Origin: Mactromeris polynyma
Lineage: Eukaryota; Mollusca; Bivalvia; Venerida; Mactridae
Length of the DNA stretch: 64,000 bases
Reading direction: 5' to 3'
Assembly: GCA_032209605.1 (NCBI GenBank)
Contig: JASFXZ010000001.1
Location: forward strand, 7,131,703-7,195,702
The notes under the pieces are model-generated. The model saw only the letters and a list, made by a program, of their open reading frames with translations, ran no database searches and was not told the DNA's origin. The stretch's first letter is position 1, and each line of letters starts with the position of its first letter. Shown here piece by piece: positions 41,901 through 53,420 of the stretch. A program made the position numbers and the translations under genes.

Positions 41901-44900
41901 AAATGTGAACAGATAGATTAGCTTGGTCTTACAAATTCTGTATATGTTTTCTGTATGTATTTCAGCATTTATAACTCATTCAGCCTCTGCAACACAGATC
42001 AAGTTTATGTTCCAGTGTCTGTTACAAGATCTTAGAAACAAGAGAGTACTTGATGTTGGTTCCCGTACAGGAGCTGTTCTCTATAGTGTAAGTAATAGGA
42101 GTGTATATCTTAGACCATACCAATACGGATTTGTGGTCATCGGGCGGGTAGGTTTTCAGCTGTCCGTTTGAAAATAAACCAAATTCCTAACAATGATATT
42201 GATATATAACAACAATGGTTCATTTAGCCAATAACAATGTGTCAGATAGCCAATTACCATGCTCAAAAGATAAAAAAATAATCATTACGTCTAGTCATTT
42301 ACTTGATACAGTTCAGTATGAAATTGCATAGAATATGTTTATAGAGGTATTAAAAAACTGTAAGTTGGTATATTTTCTTTAGCATATGACGATCACACAT
42401 AGTGATACTGGTATGTTAGGTTTGTTTTCATGAAGAAAAAATGGAAGTATTATGCTCAACTTATAAATAAGCTTTTGACAGCACTACAAATGAATGTTGA
42501 TGCATTTCAGAACCATATTTACCCATAAATTATGTTGATAAACAGTAAGTAAAAAAAACCTAGATGTTTTTTGCAGAAAAAGTGGTTTTAAAGCAAGAAA
42601 TGTGATTGAGTAAAAACCCAAAGTCACTTAGATGTAATCTGATGCATTTTTGTTCTACATACGTGTATTGAGAACTCATCAATGGCTTGAGTGTTGAATG
42701 GGCAAGCTATTATGCAACAACATTACTACTATGATTCCCATTCAAACTGGGAGCTTCCTCCGCCCATTGGGGATTAAAGATTCCGGATAACATGAAAACA
42801 CTCAGTCATTGTTTCTCTAGCTTGAGTTACTACGTAAGTTTTTTCGTGAAACTGGGGCCAGAGTCATTCAGTCCATTATAAATGACCTTGTACACTAAGT
42901 CTTGTATATATATGTTCCTTTCCAGGCTTACTTATACAGTGAATCAAATACCATAATTGGTGTAGAACTTGATCCAACATTTTGTGAACTTCAAAACAAA
43001 ATGATAGAGAAATACAATATGTCAGATAGGATAAAGGTAAACTTTTTATGAATTTTGTGGCATGCCATTGTTTATTAAAGGTGTAAATCTCAGAAGTTCA
43101 TAGTAGACATTTGAGTAACTCTGTTTTATAAACATTGTTGTTGTGTGTATTAAGAATCAGTCTTCATTGTTTTATTAGTGTATAATCATGGATATGACTT
43201 AAGTTATGTATGGTTTGTATTGTGTGATGTGTCTATTTCAGATTATACAAGGTGATATCATGGGGCAAGCAGAACTTCTACAATCAAGTAAGTACTTAAT
43301 TAAAGTTACCTTCTTTGTGACAGGAATGATTGTTTACTTTTACATAATGTCAGTTACAATATTGGAAATCATTTTAGACAGTTGCAAACTGAACATGTTT
43401 TATACGGCCTACGCCCTTCTCTTGAGACGGGACGTATTATGGGATCACCTTGGGCGGGAGGGTGACAGTGTCCGCTCTCTAACTCATACTATTTTGTTGG
43501 ATCTTCACCAAACTTGGTCACAATTTTCATGGGCATAATATCTCAATCAAGTCTGATAACCAGCCAAATCACCTCTGACAGGTATTCTGGCGTTATGGCC
43601 ATTGAATTATCAAAAATTCATCAAATGACCCTTGCCCGCTCTCTAACTCAAACAATATTTATTGGATCATCTCCAAACTTAATCACAATGGTCAAGGGCA
43701 TGTTGTCTTGTTCAAGGTTGATAATCAGCCAAATCTCCTGGGGCACTCTGGAGTTAACCAGTCTGCTATAGTTGTTTCATTATCATTCATTTGCTAAAGC
43801 TTCATGGTATCATGATAATTATCATGCTGTTCTTAACTCAGACAGGGTATATTATATGCAACATTGAAGTTGTTTTTTCCTTTCGTTCATTTTACACATA
43901 TAAGTTCAAAATCAATAATAAAACATCAAAATGTTCTCAGCTTAACATTAATTGATTATAGATTTTTAACCTCAATTTTGACAGGAATTTCTTGTGACAG
44001 TTTGGCACCCTTGTTCCTTTAAATGTGGATTTTGTCTTTCTTGTGTCACTTGATTATTTGAATGACGTCACTGTATTTGTTCGAGCTTATACTGTGAATC
44101 ATAAAGTCAAATACTTCGTTTGTAGGATATTGTTATCAATTTATCTCCTTACTTTTAGGTGATGTAATTATCTTAAACAATGTGTTTGAGTTTTTCTTGG
44201 CTTTTGATCAGCAGCAGAAGTAAGTTTAAACAATTTGATTTTATTGAAATTGTTATTTTTGTGTTGGCAGATGATGAGAGCTCATCCAGTTTTAAGTTTT
44301 ATTGCGCTCCAGTATCTCTGTGAATCATTACTTTAGAGCTTCAGAGAGATTAAACGTCAGAGAATATTTTATGTGAAAAGTTTTTGGCCTTGTGTTAAAA
44401 CTTGGTCTTACGGCCGTTTGTTACGCAAACATTATGAGCTGTTTATTTAATGTGCTGTTTTATTAGCTGTTAATAATTCTCCATAGGACTATGATATGTA
44501 GGCTGTCGGCCTCAATTGATATTTTGTACATACAAGCAATGTAATTATATTACACAATAAAATGTAAATATATGTGTGCTTGCTACAGCAACTGTTTTGA
44601 AATAAATTCTGGTATTTCTTTCAAAAATCGATAGAGATCTTTCAAAATCTGTGTGATGATGTATATTATTATTTTGTTGTAATGAAATACAAAATATCTC
44701 TTTCAGGATATGGAAATTTTTAATGCAAAACATTAGAAAGAAAGATACACTTCTTGTAACTATTCCAAGCCTAGAAGAATCTTTGTCAAGCATACAGGTA
44801 ATTCTAGAAGTCTGAAACAGTAATTTATTGTACTCTCTCAGCAACATTACCAGTTTGGTTCTCTAGCTAGTTCACTAAATATTGGTACATTTTATAACGA

Positions 44901-45268
44901 CCTTTGTTCTTGTTTGTCTTGAAAAGTAAATAAATGAATAATAGATTTCTACTTTGCATTTACAAGAAATTTTGGTTTGAATCTTATGAATATTTAAATG
45001 AATTCTGTTGCATTATTTGTTTACTTTGTTCCATGTGGGACAGTATTTTTGTAATGGCATCATTCATTTCTGTATACACAATACCGACATTTGTTTGAAA
45101 ATTTATTCTTTACTTTTACTCATTATGTATTTTCAGGCTCCTTTCAACATAGACACGTGGTTGAAAAAAGTAAATGTTACAGAGTTGAAAGATATGGCTG
45201 TATTAAAGTATTACAAAGATACTGGTGACTCTGATATCGATGACATACATTTGTACCAAGTTTTATGA
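38906..45268 (+). CDS. Class I SAM-dependent methyltransferase-like protein, substrate unknown
   Basis: Nine exons (38906-39008, 40847-40980, 41313-41454, 41966-42087, 42926-43036, 43242-43287, 44159-44219, 44707-44797, 45137-45268) join in phase to 313 residues plus TGA; all junctions are GT-AG. Residues ~1-115 form an acidic N-terminal region ending in NYCANCLSKK, a CxxC pair that might bind metal. The Rossmann-like methyltransferase fold follows: motif I RVLDVGSRTGAVLYS, acidic beta2 end IIGVELDP, QGDI before the next helix, and motif IV-like DVIILNNVFEFF. Motif I keeps DVGSRTG in place of the usual DxGxGxG, so SAM binding is likely but not certain. I do not recognise the named family. It converges on the SPMIP10-like gene, and introns 1, 2 and 6 hold repeats. 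Confidence 0.8.
39208..39347. mobile_element. 140-bp foldback MITE in methyltransferase intron 1
   Basis: The left end CCCTGCGTTCAGTTACGGCT continues in a >25-bp inverted repeat that returns as AGCCGTAACTGAACGCAGGG at the right end. Both sides are flanked by CAG (39205-39207, 39348-39350), a possible 3-bp target duplication. No ORF. Confidence 0.8.
39365..39925. mobile_element. TIR element with ends built of a 'ACACTTCGACCCCTA' sub-repeat
   Basis: GACACTTCGACCCCTA at 39433-39448 is repeated in reverse complement at 39905-39920. On each side, diverged versions of the same motif recur every 20-30 bp (TTCGGCCCCTAA, TTCGACGCCTA; ATCGCGACCCCTGA, TTTTGACCCCTGA), so each terminus is a ladder of sub-repeats, as in the MULE-type elements elsewhere in this window. 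I found no clear target duplication, so the class is inferred. Confidence 0.5.
39928..40003 (-). repeat. tRNA-like sequence (pseudo-tRNA or SINE head)
   Basis: The minus strand contains TTAGCTCAGTCGGTAGAGCG, an intact D-arm and A box, and GTGGGTTCGAGG near a B box. The anticodon and T stems do not pair properly, so this is not a working tRNA gene. A diverged relative sits at 40078-40135. Confidence 0.6.
40078..40135 (-). repeat. Second tRNA-like sequence, same family
   Basis: The minus strand reads GGTTTGCTCAGTTAGTATAG and then GCGCCATATACATG and GGTTAGGGGGCC, parallel to the copy at 39928-40003 (GCGCCATACAG, CCTTAGGGGGTC). It is decayed and not a functional tRNA. Confidence 0.5.
40490..40725 (+). 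mobile_element. tRNA-headed SINE (V/Deu-type body) in methyltransferase intron 1
   Basis: The head reads GACAGCGCAATTGGTAG, then GCAGGAGGTTGTGTTTTCAA, a degenerate tRNA with A and B boxes. The body contains TTGGTACTAGTAGCTTCCTT and GCTATGCACTCGG, a conserved-domain pattern found in SINEs across deuterostomes and molluscs. It ends about 120 bp before exon 2. Confidence 0.65.
43400..44015 (+). repeat. Dispersed repeat family X, copy in methyltransferase intron 6
   Basis: The sequence parallels 28850-29285: GGGACGTATTATGGGATCAC, GTGTCCGCTCTCTAACTCA, TTCACCAAACTTGGTCACAA, and a distal CTTGTGACAGTTTGGCACCC. The internal CCCGCTCTCTAACTCAAAC block repeats about 165 bp after the first. Confidence 0.75.
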
Positions 45269-46131
45269 TGCATGTAATAAATTGAATACTTTAATTACGC
45301 CTTTTGTTGTTTTGCTACATTCTTTGGTGCAGTAATAATTTTGTATGGACTGCTCTTAAGATTTACCAATATGACAAGTTCTTTATGAACAATACTTTGT
45401 CTCCCCCTACCTACCTTTACATGAATCTGTACTGGATACTTCAAAATGTACAATTATGAAATGTACATAAGACAACAACAATGAAAGTTCTGATGCAGAA
45501 ATAATTTATTTTTAAAATTGCAGTTGTTTGTATGGCAAAACTTGTTTGCATATTATCATGATTCTAATCTAAACATTCAATAAAAATGTAACGGTAAATA
45601 AACTCAACAAAATGAATACAGTGAGTTGTGCAATAGCATGCTCATAATACTGAATAAGAGAAATACTTCTTACATAAACAGATTGCAGTTCAACTGCATA
45701 CATGTACATTAGTAGATTAAATATGTGTAAAGAATAATACTGCATATAAAATACTGCTTCCTTGATCAAATAAAAGGCTTTGAAAATATGTGTACATATA
45801 TTGTTACAAATATGCTTCTATGCATTTTGAAAGATATTACCAAACTATTATGATGGGAAGCTAAACAGCAGTTTATTGCCTCAACACTAAGATTGTCTCT
45901 ATCTGGGTATATACTACAAACAAATGTACATATATTATCATAATCTGATTTACAAGAAAGACTAGTAAGGTCACCATAAAGCATCACATGATTAAAATAC
46001 TCCCAACAAATGACAAAGGTGACTAATAAAACTCAGCAACAGAAAGGTTATAATATGCACACAGAAATAAGAACAAGTGTATGCTTGTAACATGTATATT
46101 TGATGAGCTAAGTTCACAAAAAAGCTCCAAT
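45269..46131. other. Convergent 3' flanks of the methyltransferase and SPMIP10-like genes
   Basis: This 863-bp stretch separates two convergent stop codons. An AATAAA lies at about 45276 just after the methyltransferase stop. No gene is supported. Confidence 0.5.
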
Positions 46132-47558
46132 CTACATATCTCTTCTGAACATGAGTTCACTCTGATAGCGTGAGGTTTCGTGATGGAATGGTGGACGAAG
46201 GAGTACTTCTCTGTCTGGCATCCTGCACTTGTTGTCAACGCGATTCCTATTCTCAACATTGTAAACCATCTGTTCTCTTTTGTCAAGAAACAAGCTTTCA
46301 TCATGCTCGTAATGTGGCACCCCACCAAGCTGAGCATTCTGTAAATAATGGCAGAGGAATTTATTTACTGAATTAATTAATTCGAAAAAATATATTCATT
46401 ACTAATATGCATGGGGTTTATTTAATTATGTTGTATGTAAACTGTGTAAAGATTGTACACATTAGGTTAAATGCACTTTCAACTAAAACAAACGTGTACA
46501 TTTAATGCAGATATAATAATAAAAACTGAAAGTGAGACTGATGAAATCTCACTATACAATGAATAACAAGTGTCGGGGAGAGAGATACATGTGACAAAAT
46601 ACTTAAAATATCACATGTAGAATAATCTATGATATAAATTCAATAAAGGATTCTATGCTCATTGGGTTACGCTGCTATTGAAATGATGAATGCATATTTA
46701 GAGTTTTATTTTATGCCAAGCTGTCATTGCATGCAGAATACTCCAACAAGAACTGTAAATGCAAATTAAGTAACTAGATTGTCATCTTCATAGTAAATCT
46801 ACCATTACGTCCAATACATGTACATTATAATGATACAAGTATGTGAAGTACAATGCCACTTCCCTAAGCAAAATTATTTGGGAGGGACATTTTGTTGAGA
46901 GGTTGCTGCTCTTTAGGTTATATTCATAGTAGGTATAGTTGCTACAGAAGAACTTAATACCGTCATTGTAGAGGAGATGTTGCTCAAGAGAGTATCATTG
47001 GAAATGTTGTACATTGGCCTTTCATTAAAATCACAATTTACCTTGATGATGAGTTCTCTGTTCTTCATATCTGTCTTCCATTCTTGAACATACAAACGAG
47101 GGACTTGGCCATGCAGACGAGAAGACTGAGGCACTCTTAAATTCAAAGAGTATTAGCTCAATATTAAGATTCGTTTAAACATTGGCTCACCATGAAAGTT
47201 GATAGACCTGTAGTTCAATTATGTTTTATTTTAAATAACGTAGATCTACACACTTTACATTATAATCCGATTCATTAGAGTTTAAGTTATTATTGACACT
47301 TTATTCAATCATTTGAATTCGAGATGAACCGAAATAATTGTTTGTGACACAATTGTGTCGTGGTGTTAGCCCTAGCAACCTACAGATATATTTAATATTG
47401 TACGATAATCTACCATAAAATTATACATGCGCCGTGAACATATAATAAATGATTTATGCTTTCGATAACAAATGAAATTTTAACCTGGTTTGGCTGTGTA
47501 CAAACATTCTGCCCGCAAATACAGGATTCACTGTCTGCTTAGGTTTTCCAGACGCCAT
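46132..47558 (-). CDS. SPMIP10/TEX43-like sperm microtubule inner protein
   Basis: Three exons (47558-47485, 47135-47042, 46338-46132) join in phase to 124 residues plus TAG. Two blocks match the small vertebrate protein TEX43 (SPMIP10): GQVPRLYVQEWKTDMKNRE, parallel to its IPRRYVMPWKENM region, and DESLFLDKREQ followed 35 residues later by SRYQSELMFRR, parallel to DSLFLNHSE..SRYQS..FRR. The length is close to the human protein (~134). That family lines the inside of sperm axonemal doublet microtubules, so this is probably a cilium/sperm structural protein. No signal peptide or membrane segment. The ATG lies 79 bp from the end of a MULE-type element. The match is from remembered family features, so moderate certainty. 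Confidence 0.7.
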
Positions 47559-47636
47559 GTTTAAACAATTAATATCATTCGGAAATCCTCGGCCAACTAC
47601 GTCAAGTTATCCGAGTAACGAAGTGGTACGGAAATG

Positions 47637-50074
47637 GGGTGGGACTGAAATCCGTTATCCGGGATCCGTGATCCGGGATCCTCCGGGATCGCTTTTTAAA
47701 AATTGTTCGAGTGGAACATATGTTAATTGAAGGGGTGTGAACGAAGGGGTGTGAACGATAAACAATTTAAGTTTGTCAAATAAATACAATTTGGATGCTT
47801 TTTATATTGTTAATGGGACGTTATTTTAAGATTGTAACATATGTTAATTGAAAGGCTGTGAACGATGAACAATTTTAAGTTTGCGAAATGAATATTTTTA
47901 GTTATTTTTGTGTGTGCATTGTTTTAGCAATAAAGCTTTAAACTGGTTTATATATATATATATTAATTAAAGCTTATGCTTTAGTTTAAGTTATGCAGAC
48001 TGTTTAGTACTTAAATTGCATCAGGGCTAGTACATCTAGTATCTTATAAGGAATCCGTTATCCGGGATTCTAAATTAAATATTTATGCTAATAATTTGGC
48101 TACACGGTAGTCTTATAATATTCCTTTATAACATACTTAGTAAAATACAACCCGGGTCCCGGCTATTCGTTATTGACCGTTGATAACTACGATATATTCC
48201 AAAATATCGATCCCGGATTTTCTTACAACCCGGGTCCCGGCTATCGGTTATTGACCGTTGTTACTACTACGATGCAGTTCAATTTATCGATATCGGATTT
48301 TCCCACCAAAGTCCCGGATTTTCTTACAACCCGGGTCCCGGCTATCGGTTAAGGACTGTTGATATATAACTCCTACGATGTAGTTCAATTTATTGATCCC
48401 GGATTTTCCCACCAAAGTCCCGGATTTTCTTACAACCCGGGTCCCGGCTATCGTTTATTGATCGTTGATTTCTACTACGATGTAGTTCAATTTATCGATC
48501 CCGGATTTTCCCACCAAAGTCCCGGATTTTCTTACAACCCGGGTCTCGGCTATCGTTTATTGATCGTTGATTTCTACTACGATGTAGTTCAATTTATCGA
48601 TCCCGGATTTTCCCACCAAAGTCCCGGATTTCTTACAACCCGGGTCCCGGCTATCGGTTATGGACCGTTGATTACTACTACGATGTAGTTGAATTTATCG
48701 ATCCCGGATTTTCCCACCAAAGTCCCGGATTTTCTTACAACCCGGTCCCGGCTATCGGTTATGGACCGTTGATTACTACTACGATGTAGTTGAATTTATC
48801 GATCCCGTATTTTCACACCAAAGTCCCGGATTTTCTTAAAGTCCCGGATTTTAAATATACAAATGTAATAAGTAACAAATACTAACACACATTTACAAAT
48901 CAAGTCAATAAATTTTATTAAGACACAGTTTGCATATATATATTACAGAACAAAACAGAACTGAACTTTATTTTCACACAGGTATAGGAAATATAAAATA
49001 CACATACATCATTAACAACAGGTGCCATATCCATAAAGCATATTAGTAAAAATGTTTCTTAGCTAAGTAACTTATAGCTTTTGACTGAAGTGGAAAAAAT
49101 GACTTATAAGTTATTTTTTTTACTAAAATGCTTTTTGGTTCTGGTTTCCGAAATAATAAATTACAAATTCATTTTATTTGTAAACAAATACAAAATAGGG
49201 GAGATGTTTAAAGTGGGGAGACACTCAATGCACATTATATGATATTAAACAGTTGTTGAGTATAGGAAAATACAGGGCTAATTTATATGGTTGCAGTAAA
49301 TACATTGCCATTTCCATTGCTTAATAGTTCGATGTTCAGTTGTTCTACCAACACATTTTTGGTGGAACCAACTTTTACAATTCCTATTTCTACATGATAT
49401 CATATTGTCTACAAAATCGGGCATACTACAAACACACTATGTTTGTAGTTTAATTAATTTTGGGATTCCTCTAAATGCCGTAGACCGACTTCGAATACTA
49501 TTTTCCATAGGAAATGATGTCATTTTTCCATTTTCTAAACACATCACTAAATGTTCCCTCATATGAAATGACTATTGAAATTGATATTCAAAGGATTTTT
49601 GCAAAATTCGACAGCACGCGCAATAGCAAACAGACCACAATCGAAGAAATCTCAGATCAAACGAAAGAACCGTATGCAAATATAAGCATGCATTATGAAT
49701 AAATGATTGATACATCGATGCAATTAAAAATTAACATTCTATTTCTTATAATTAAAGTGTGCAAGCTATGAAAATAAAATCGCACATACAATTTTTCAAA
49801 TAATTGTATACTATAGCCTTTTCTTTTGATGTCCTAAGTTTGACTAGAGCACAGTTTCGTGTTTCTTATTCATTTATGTCATCATACATACATTTATTGG
49901 CGTTCGGCAATTAATAGCCTATGGCAATTTACAATATACAGTATAATGCATTCCGGGTCCCAGCTATCGGTTATGGACCGTTGATTACTACTACGATGTA
50001 GTTCAATTCATCGATCCCGGATTTTCTCACCAAAGTCCCGGATTTTCTTAAAGTCCCGGATTTTAGTCCCACCC
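47637..50074. mobile_element. 2.44-kb non-autonomous MULE-type element
   Basis: The left end GGGTGGGACTGAAATCCG and the reverse complement of the right end GGGTGGGACTAAAATCCG match at 17 of 18 positions. Identical 9-bp copies of ACGGAAATG flank the element (47628-47636 and 50075-50083), the target duplication length typical of Mutator-like elements. The left subterminal part holds CCGGGATCC-type repeats and a paired repeat (CATATGTTAATTGAA at ~47718 and ~47840). A 102-bp tandem array follows (48145-48855), then about 1.1 kb of AT-rich filler, then one more array unit at the right end. There is no transposase reading frame. Confidence 0.85.
48145..48855. repeat. 102-bp tandem array inside the MULE-type element, about seven units
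   Basis: Units of about 102 bp share CCCGGATTTTCTTACAACCC, GGGTCCCGGCTATCGGTTAT, CTACTACGATGTAGTTCAAT and ATCGATCCCGGATTTTCCCA. Some early units are shortened. An isolated unit at 49945-50074 ends the same way (TCTTAAAGTCCCGGATTTTA) and joins the right TIR, so the array is probably an expansion of the subterminal region. Confidence 0.9.
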
Positions 50075-50325
50075 ACGGAAATGCCCGAGAGCTGTCTTCA
50101 ATCCTATATTCGTACTTATAATTATCGTACTCTAATTTAATGCTCTGCAACATCGTACGCAATTTAAAGAAATTCTTTTTTGGGTAAAATATTATTAGCA
50201 GGTTATTTCTTTACACATTTTAATATATAAATGGTATTTCAGCAGTATGAGAAACGAGCATTGTTTAAATTATTTTCGATCTAAATATAGAATTTACGGA
50301 CAATTTTCAAGAGTCATGGAATGTA

Positions 50326-51910
50326 AGAAGAAGAAGAAGAACTTTTATTGTACTTAAACCCATAAAAGGTTATTGACAAAACATCAATATAACATAGAAA
50401 ATAATACATAGCAATACGTGACAAGAAGATACAATGAAATGGTAAATAAATGAGGTTCATCTCTGTTGGGGGAGGCAGAATAATTTAAATGATAAATACA
50501 TGTTAAAAACAAAGCATCCAATTCATATCCATAATTACATAATTATATAAAATAATTTAACGTCAATGGTAACTCCTAGAACATCTAAATGGATCATCAA
50601 GGAAATGGCCCTTACAAAGAGCACATAACCTATAATGATCGAGCAATTTTAAAATGTACAGTCACCAATTACATGTGTGCTCTACCGAAACGAAATTGTA
50701 AAGCATCGCACGGTGATCATGTACATGAAACATGTATCTTTCTGGAATTAAATAATAACACCACTATATCCTCGTGTAACAACCTCTACCATGACAACAC
50801 AGTAGGTATATTGATATTGTAGGCTTTTGATATTACAATTTGAAATGTGTGTATTAGATCAAAATTGTTCACTGAAACACGCGCCACTGTCCGAGATTTT
50901 TTCTGAATTTTGATAGAATTGAACGGTCGGTCTAAATACCCCCTGGACACCCCAGGACTGCCACAATATACCACAGGATTCTTCTGGGTGTCTAAGGGTA
51001 TTTAGACCGACCCGAATTAAATGCAAGTTAATAAAGTGGACATCGATTTGTTGTAAAACTGTCTGGGACCATCGTGTGAGCTCGGATAATTATATAATTC
51101 AAATCAGATATATAAATGGTTTATACTTCTTCTTCCTTTTACACAACACCGTCAATATTGACTTTTACGTTTCGGCGCAGAGTGACTTTAGAAATAGCAG
51201 AAACAATAGGATAGGTAAAGAGAGTCAGAGCAAAGGCAGAAAGTAGAGAAGGTTGCCCAACTGCTTTCCTTCCCTCATGTCAGACCAATCCGGCTAGGTT
51301 CGGTCCCCGGGTATTCACCCGACCGGCACAGCTCTAACAGCACAGATCATCGGTACTCGTACTAACAGTATGGGCTAATCAATTTAAAATTTGAGTGTTG
51401 CAAGCCCCTGTCTGAAATGTACCAGATCTGGGGCCTCGGCTATGGTTGTCGGTAGATTGTTCCAAGATGCCACTGTCCGAGGGAAAAAGCTAAGCTCGAG
51501 AGTGTCAGTTGTAGAGGAAATGTAACTGTAGCACTTTGAATGCTTCTTCCTAGTACGTGCAGGTGCTGGTGTGAGGAATGAATCCGGTCGCGTATCTCGC
51601 TGCACGTCGTTGGACCAATTTCCACTTTTCTTGTTGCGGTTGCCGTGTTTGGGTTCCAGATTCTAGCACTGTACTCGAGTCCAGAACTTAAGATTTTCTC
51701 TGTCTATTGAATTCTTTTATTTTCTTTATGTGGAGGGCTTTTATTCTTCTACTAAACCAAGGTGTTTGCCTATGATCTCCTCTGATGGTTGCTTGAGTGA
51801 TGTGTTTAACCATTAATTCTTTCAATTTTGTTTTCAAGATGTTCCAAGATGTCCATGGTGTGAGATAGTTCAATGCAGCACTAGATCTACGCATACAACC
51901 AAACATTGCT
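50326..51910 (-). mobile_element. Rearranged LINE fragment (CR1/Jockey type), minus strand
   Basis: From high to low coordinate the minus strand shows an RT-preceding linker (TPWFSRRIKALHIKKIKEFN, ~51780-51700), then directly a C-terminal block ending SFFPRTVASWNNLPTTIAEA (~51490-51430). The RT is therefore deleted. The 3' end may be the AATAAAAGTTCTTCTTCTTC tail at 50326-50350 on this strand, a microsatellite tail common in such LINEs. That would make 51383-50326 a 3' UTR carrying a MITE insertion; this link is inference. Confidence 0.6.
50925..51012. mobile_element. 88-bp foldback MITE
   Basis: GGTCGGTCTAAATACCC at the left returns as GGGTATTTAGACCGACC at the right, a perfect 17-bp inverted repeat. 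Flanks AATTGAA and AATTAAA are similar and may be a decayed target duplication. Confidence 0.75.
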
Positions 51911-51989
51911 TAATTTTTTGTTAACGTATCGATCTACGCAAAGTAGTTTCAAACATCACTGGTACCAAGGTAAACTTAAACAAGAGGGA

Positions 51990-53420
51990 CATGGTAACCC
52001 TATATCGTCCACCTCCATCTATAATTTAACATGGTCGTATCGTTTAATTTGGTGAAATTTATTTAGAATCCCATAGATGCTGTTTTTATGTTAAAAGATG
52101 AACGCGTTCAGCTGCTAACTATCGAGTTAACTCGACTGGCGCAATCCTCTAAAGTAAACCTAGAGGGGTGAGATAACCTTGGATGGGAATTGCAACCCAA
52201 TCATTTGTTATTTTGTACATAAGGGACAGTCTAGAGTCAATGCGTCTGAAGTATAACCTGCGCCACTTCAGACTATCTAGCATTGGTCTTGGGGGGGGGG
52301 GGGCGTAACTTTTTTGGGTTTTGCACAAGCCTTATAGAACGGCAATGACTGTTTATAAACATCATCAGGATAGTATATTGTGCTACAATAAATCAGAATC
52401 GCTCATTTGAAAATCTTATAATTAAGGATATCTGTATTCATAGTCAGACATCAGGCGCGTAGGAAGGTATTGAGCATTGTGGCCGCGAATGGGGTGGGTG
52501 CGGGAGGGGTATCCCCTCCTGATGAGAAAATTTTAAAGGAATCACCTTTTACAGGCGCAAAATCCATCACTTTTAAAATGATATTTTCCGAAAATTTGTT
52601 TAAAAATTATTACATTTATTCATACATGTATATGTGCACGGACATGGTTTATATGTCCGTGATATATGTAATTTTGTAAAAAACACGGGACTTTTAGGGA
52701 TATATTTTGGAACATCCATTTCAAAGTCTACTTTCATAATGGAGATTCAGAATATGTATTTAATTTGTGTCTGTGTGCACTGTTAAAATACTTTTTGTGA
52801 GTAAATGAGATTATCGCCATTTAATAGTTCGTCAAGTAAATGTAATCATCAACATTTTAATATTCACAACTATGCGTATATAAATATACTTTTCACTTGG
52901 TTAGTAGGCCTATGCTTCCTTTCATACCTTCATTACTCCTCTGACTGTTTTCACACCCTAGATAGCAGTCAGGGTACTAGCAACGGTCCCTGTCTGGTAG
53001 CGATGATAACACTTTGTCATTCGTATTAAATATCTTGGCTGAATGCTAATACAATGTGTGACTGGTTTTGACTAGTTTAAGATACAGATGAAAAGTAGGG
53101 GTTATAAAATGTCCGCAGCCCCATTGCCGTTGCCAGCCAGAATATTGGGACCGCGGCTCCTGTGGTCCTAGCTCCTACGCGCATGGACATACATGTAAGG
53201 TCGGGTAATTTTAGGGGGCGCGCGCCGGGTGTCCCCCCCCCCCTGAATCCGCTAGCGAGATGTGCGTCCAGAGTCAGACATAGCCCAGCGGGCTGCCCTT
53301 CTTTGGACTGACTCTAGCTGATTTATAAGGGACTAGGAAAAGGGAGACCAGATTTCTGAACCATATTCCAGCTGGGGTCGAACTAGGGTCTGGTCTAGTT
53401 GCATAAAAAATTGCAGAAAT
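51990..53420 (-). mobile_element. LINE C-terminal fragment split by a younger insertion
   Basis: On the minus strand 53405-53255 encodes TLVRPQLEYGSEIWSPF and ESVQRRAARWAM, and 52275-52160 encodes RRIDSRLSLMYKITNDWV; these are consecutive blocks of a CR1/Jockey C-terminus. The ~950 bp between them includes G-rich ends and a TIR element (52452-53185). The fragment has stops and is dead. Confidence 0.6.
52452..53185. mobile_element. 734-bp hAT-like TIR element with 5-bp target duplication
   Basis: The left end CAGGCGCGTAGGA and the reverse complement of the right end CATGCGCGTAGGA match at 12 of 13 positions. GACAT lies directly outside both ends (52447-52451 and 53186-53190). CAG-starting TIRs with a 5-bp duplication fit the hAT5-type group. 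No ORF that looks like a transposase. Confidence 0.65.

Noticed and set aside
48359..48688. 109-codon frame with a 34-residue repeat
   Set aside because: It is a translation of the 102-bp array inside the MULE-type element.
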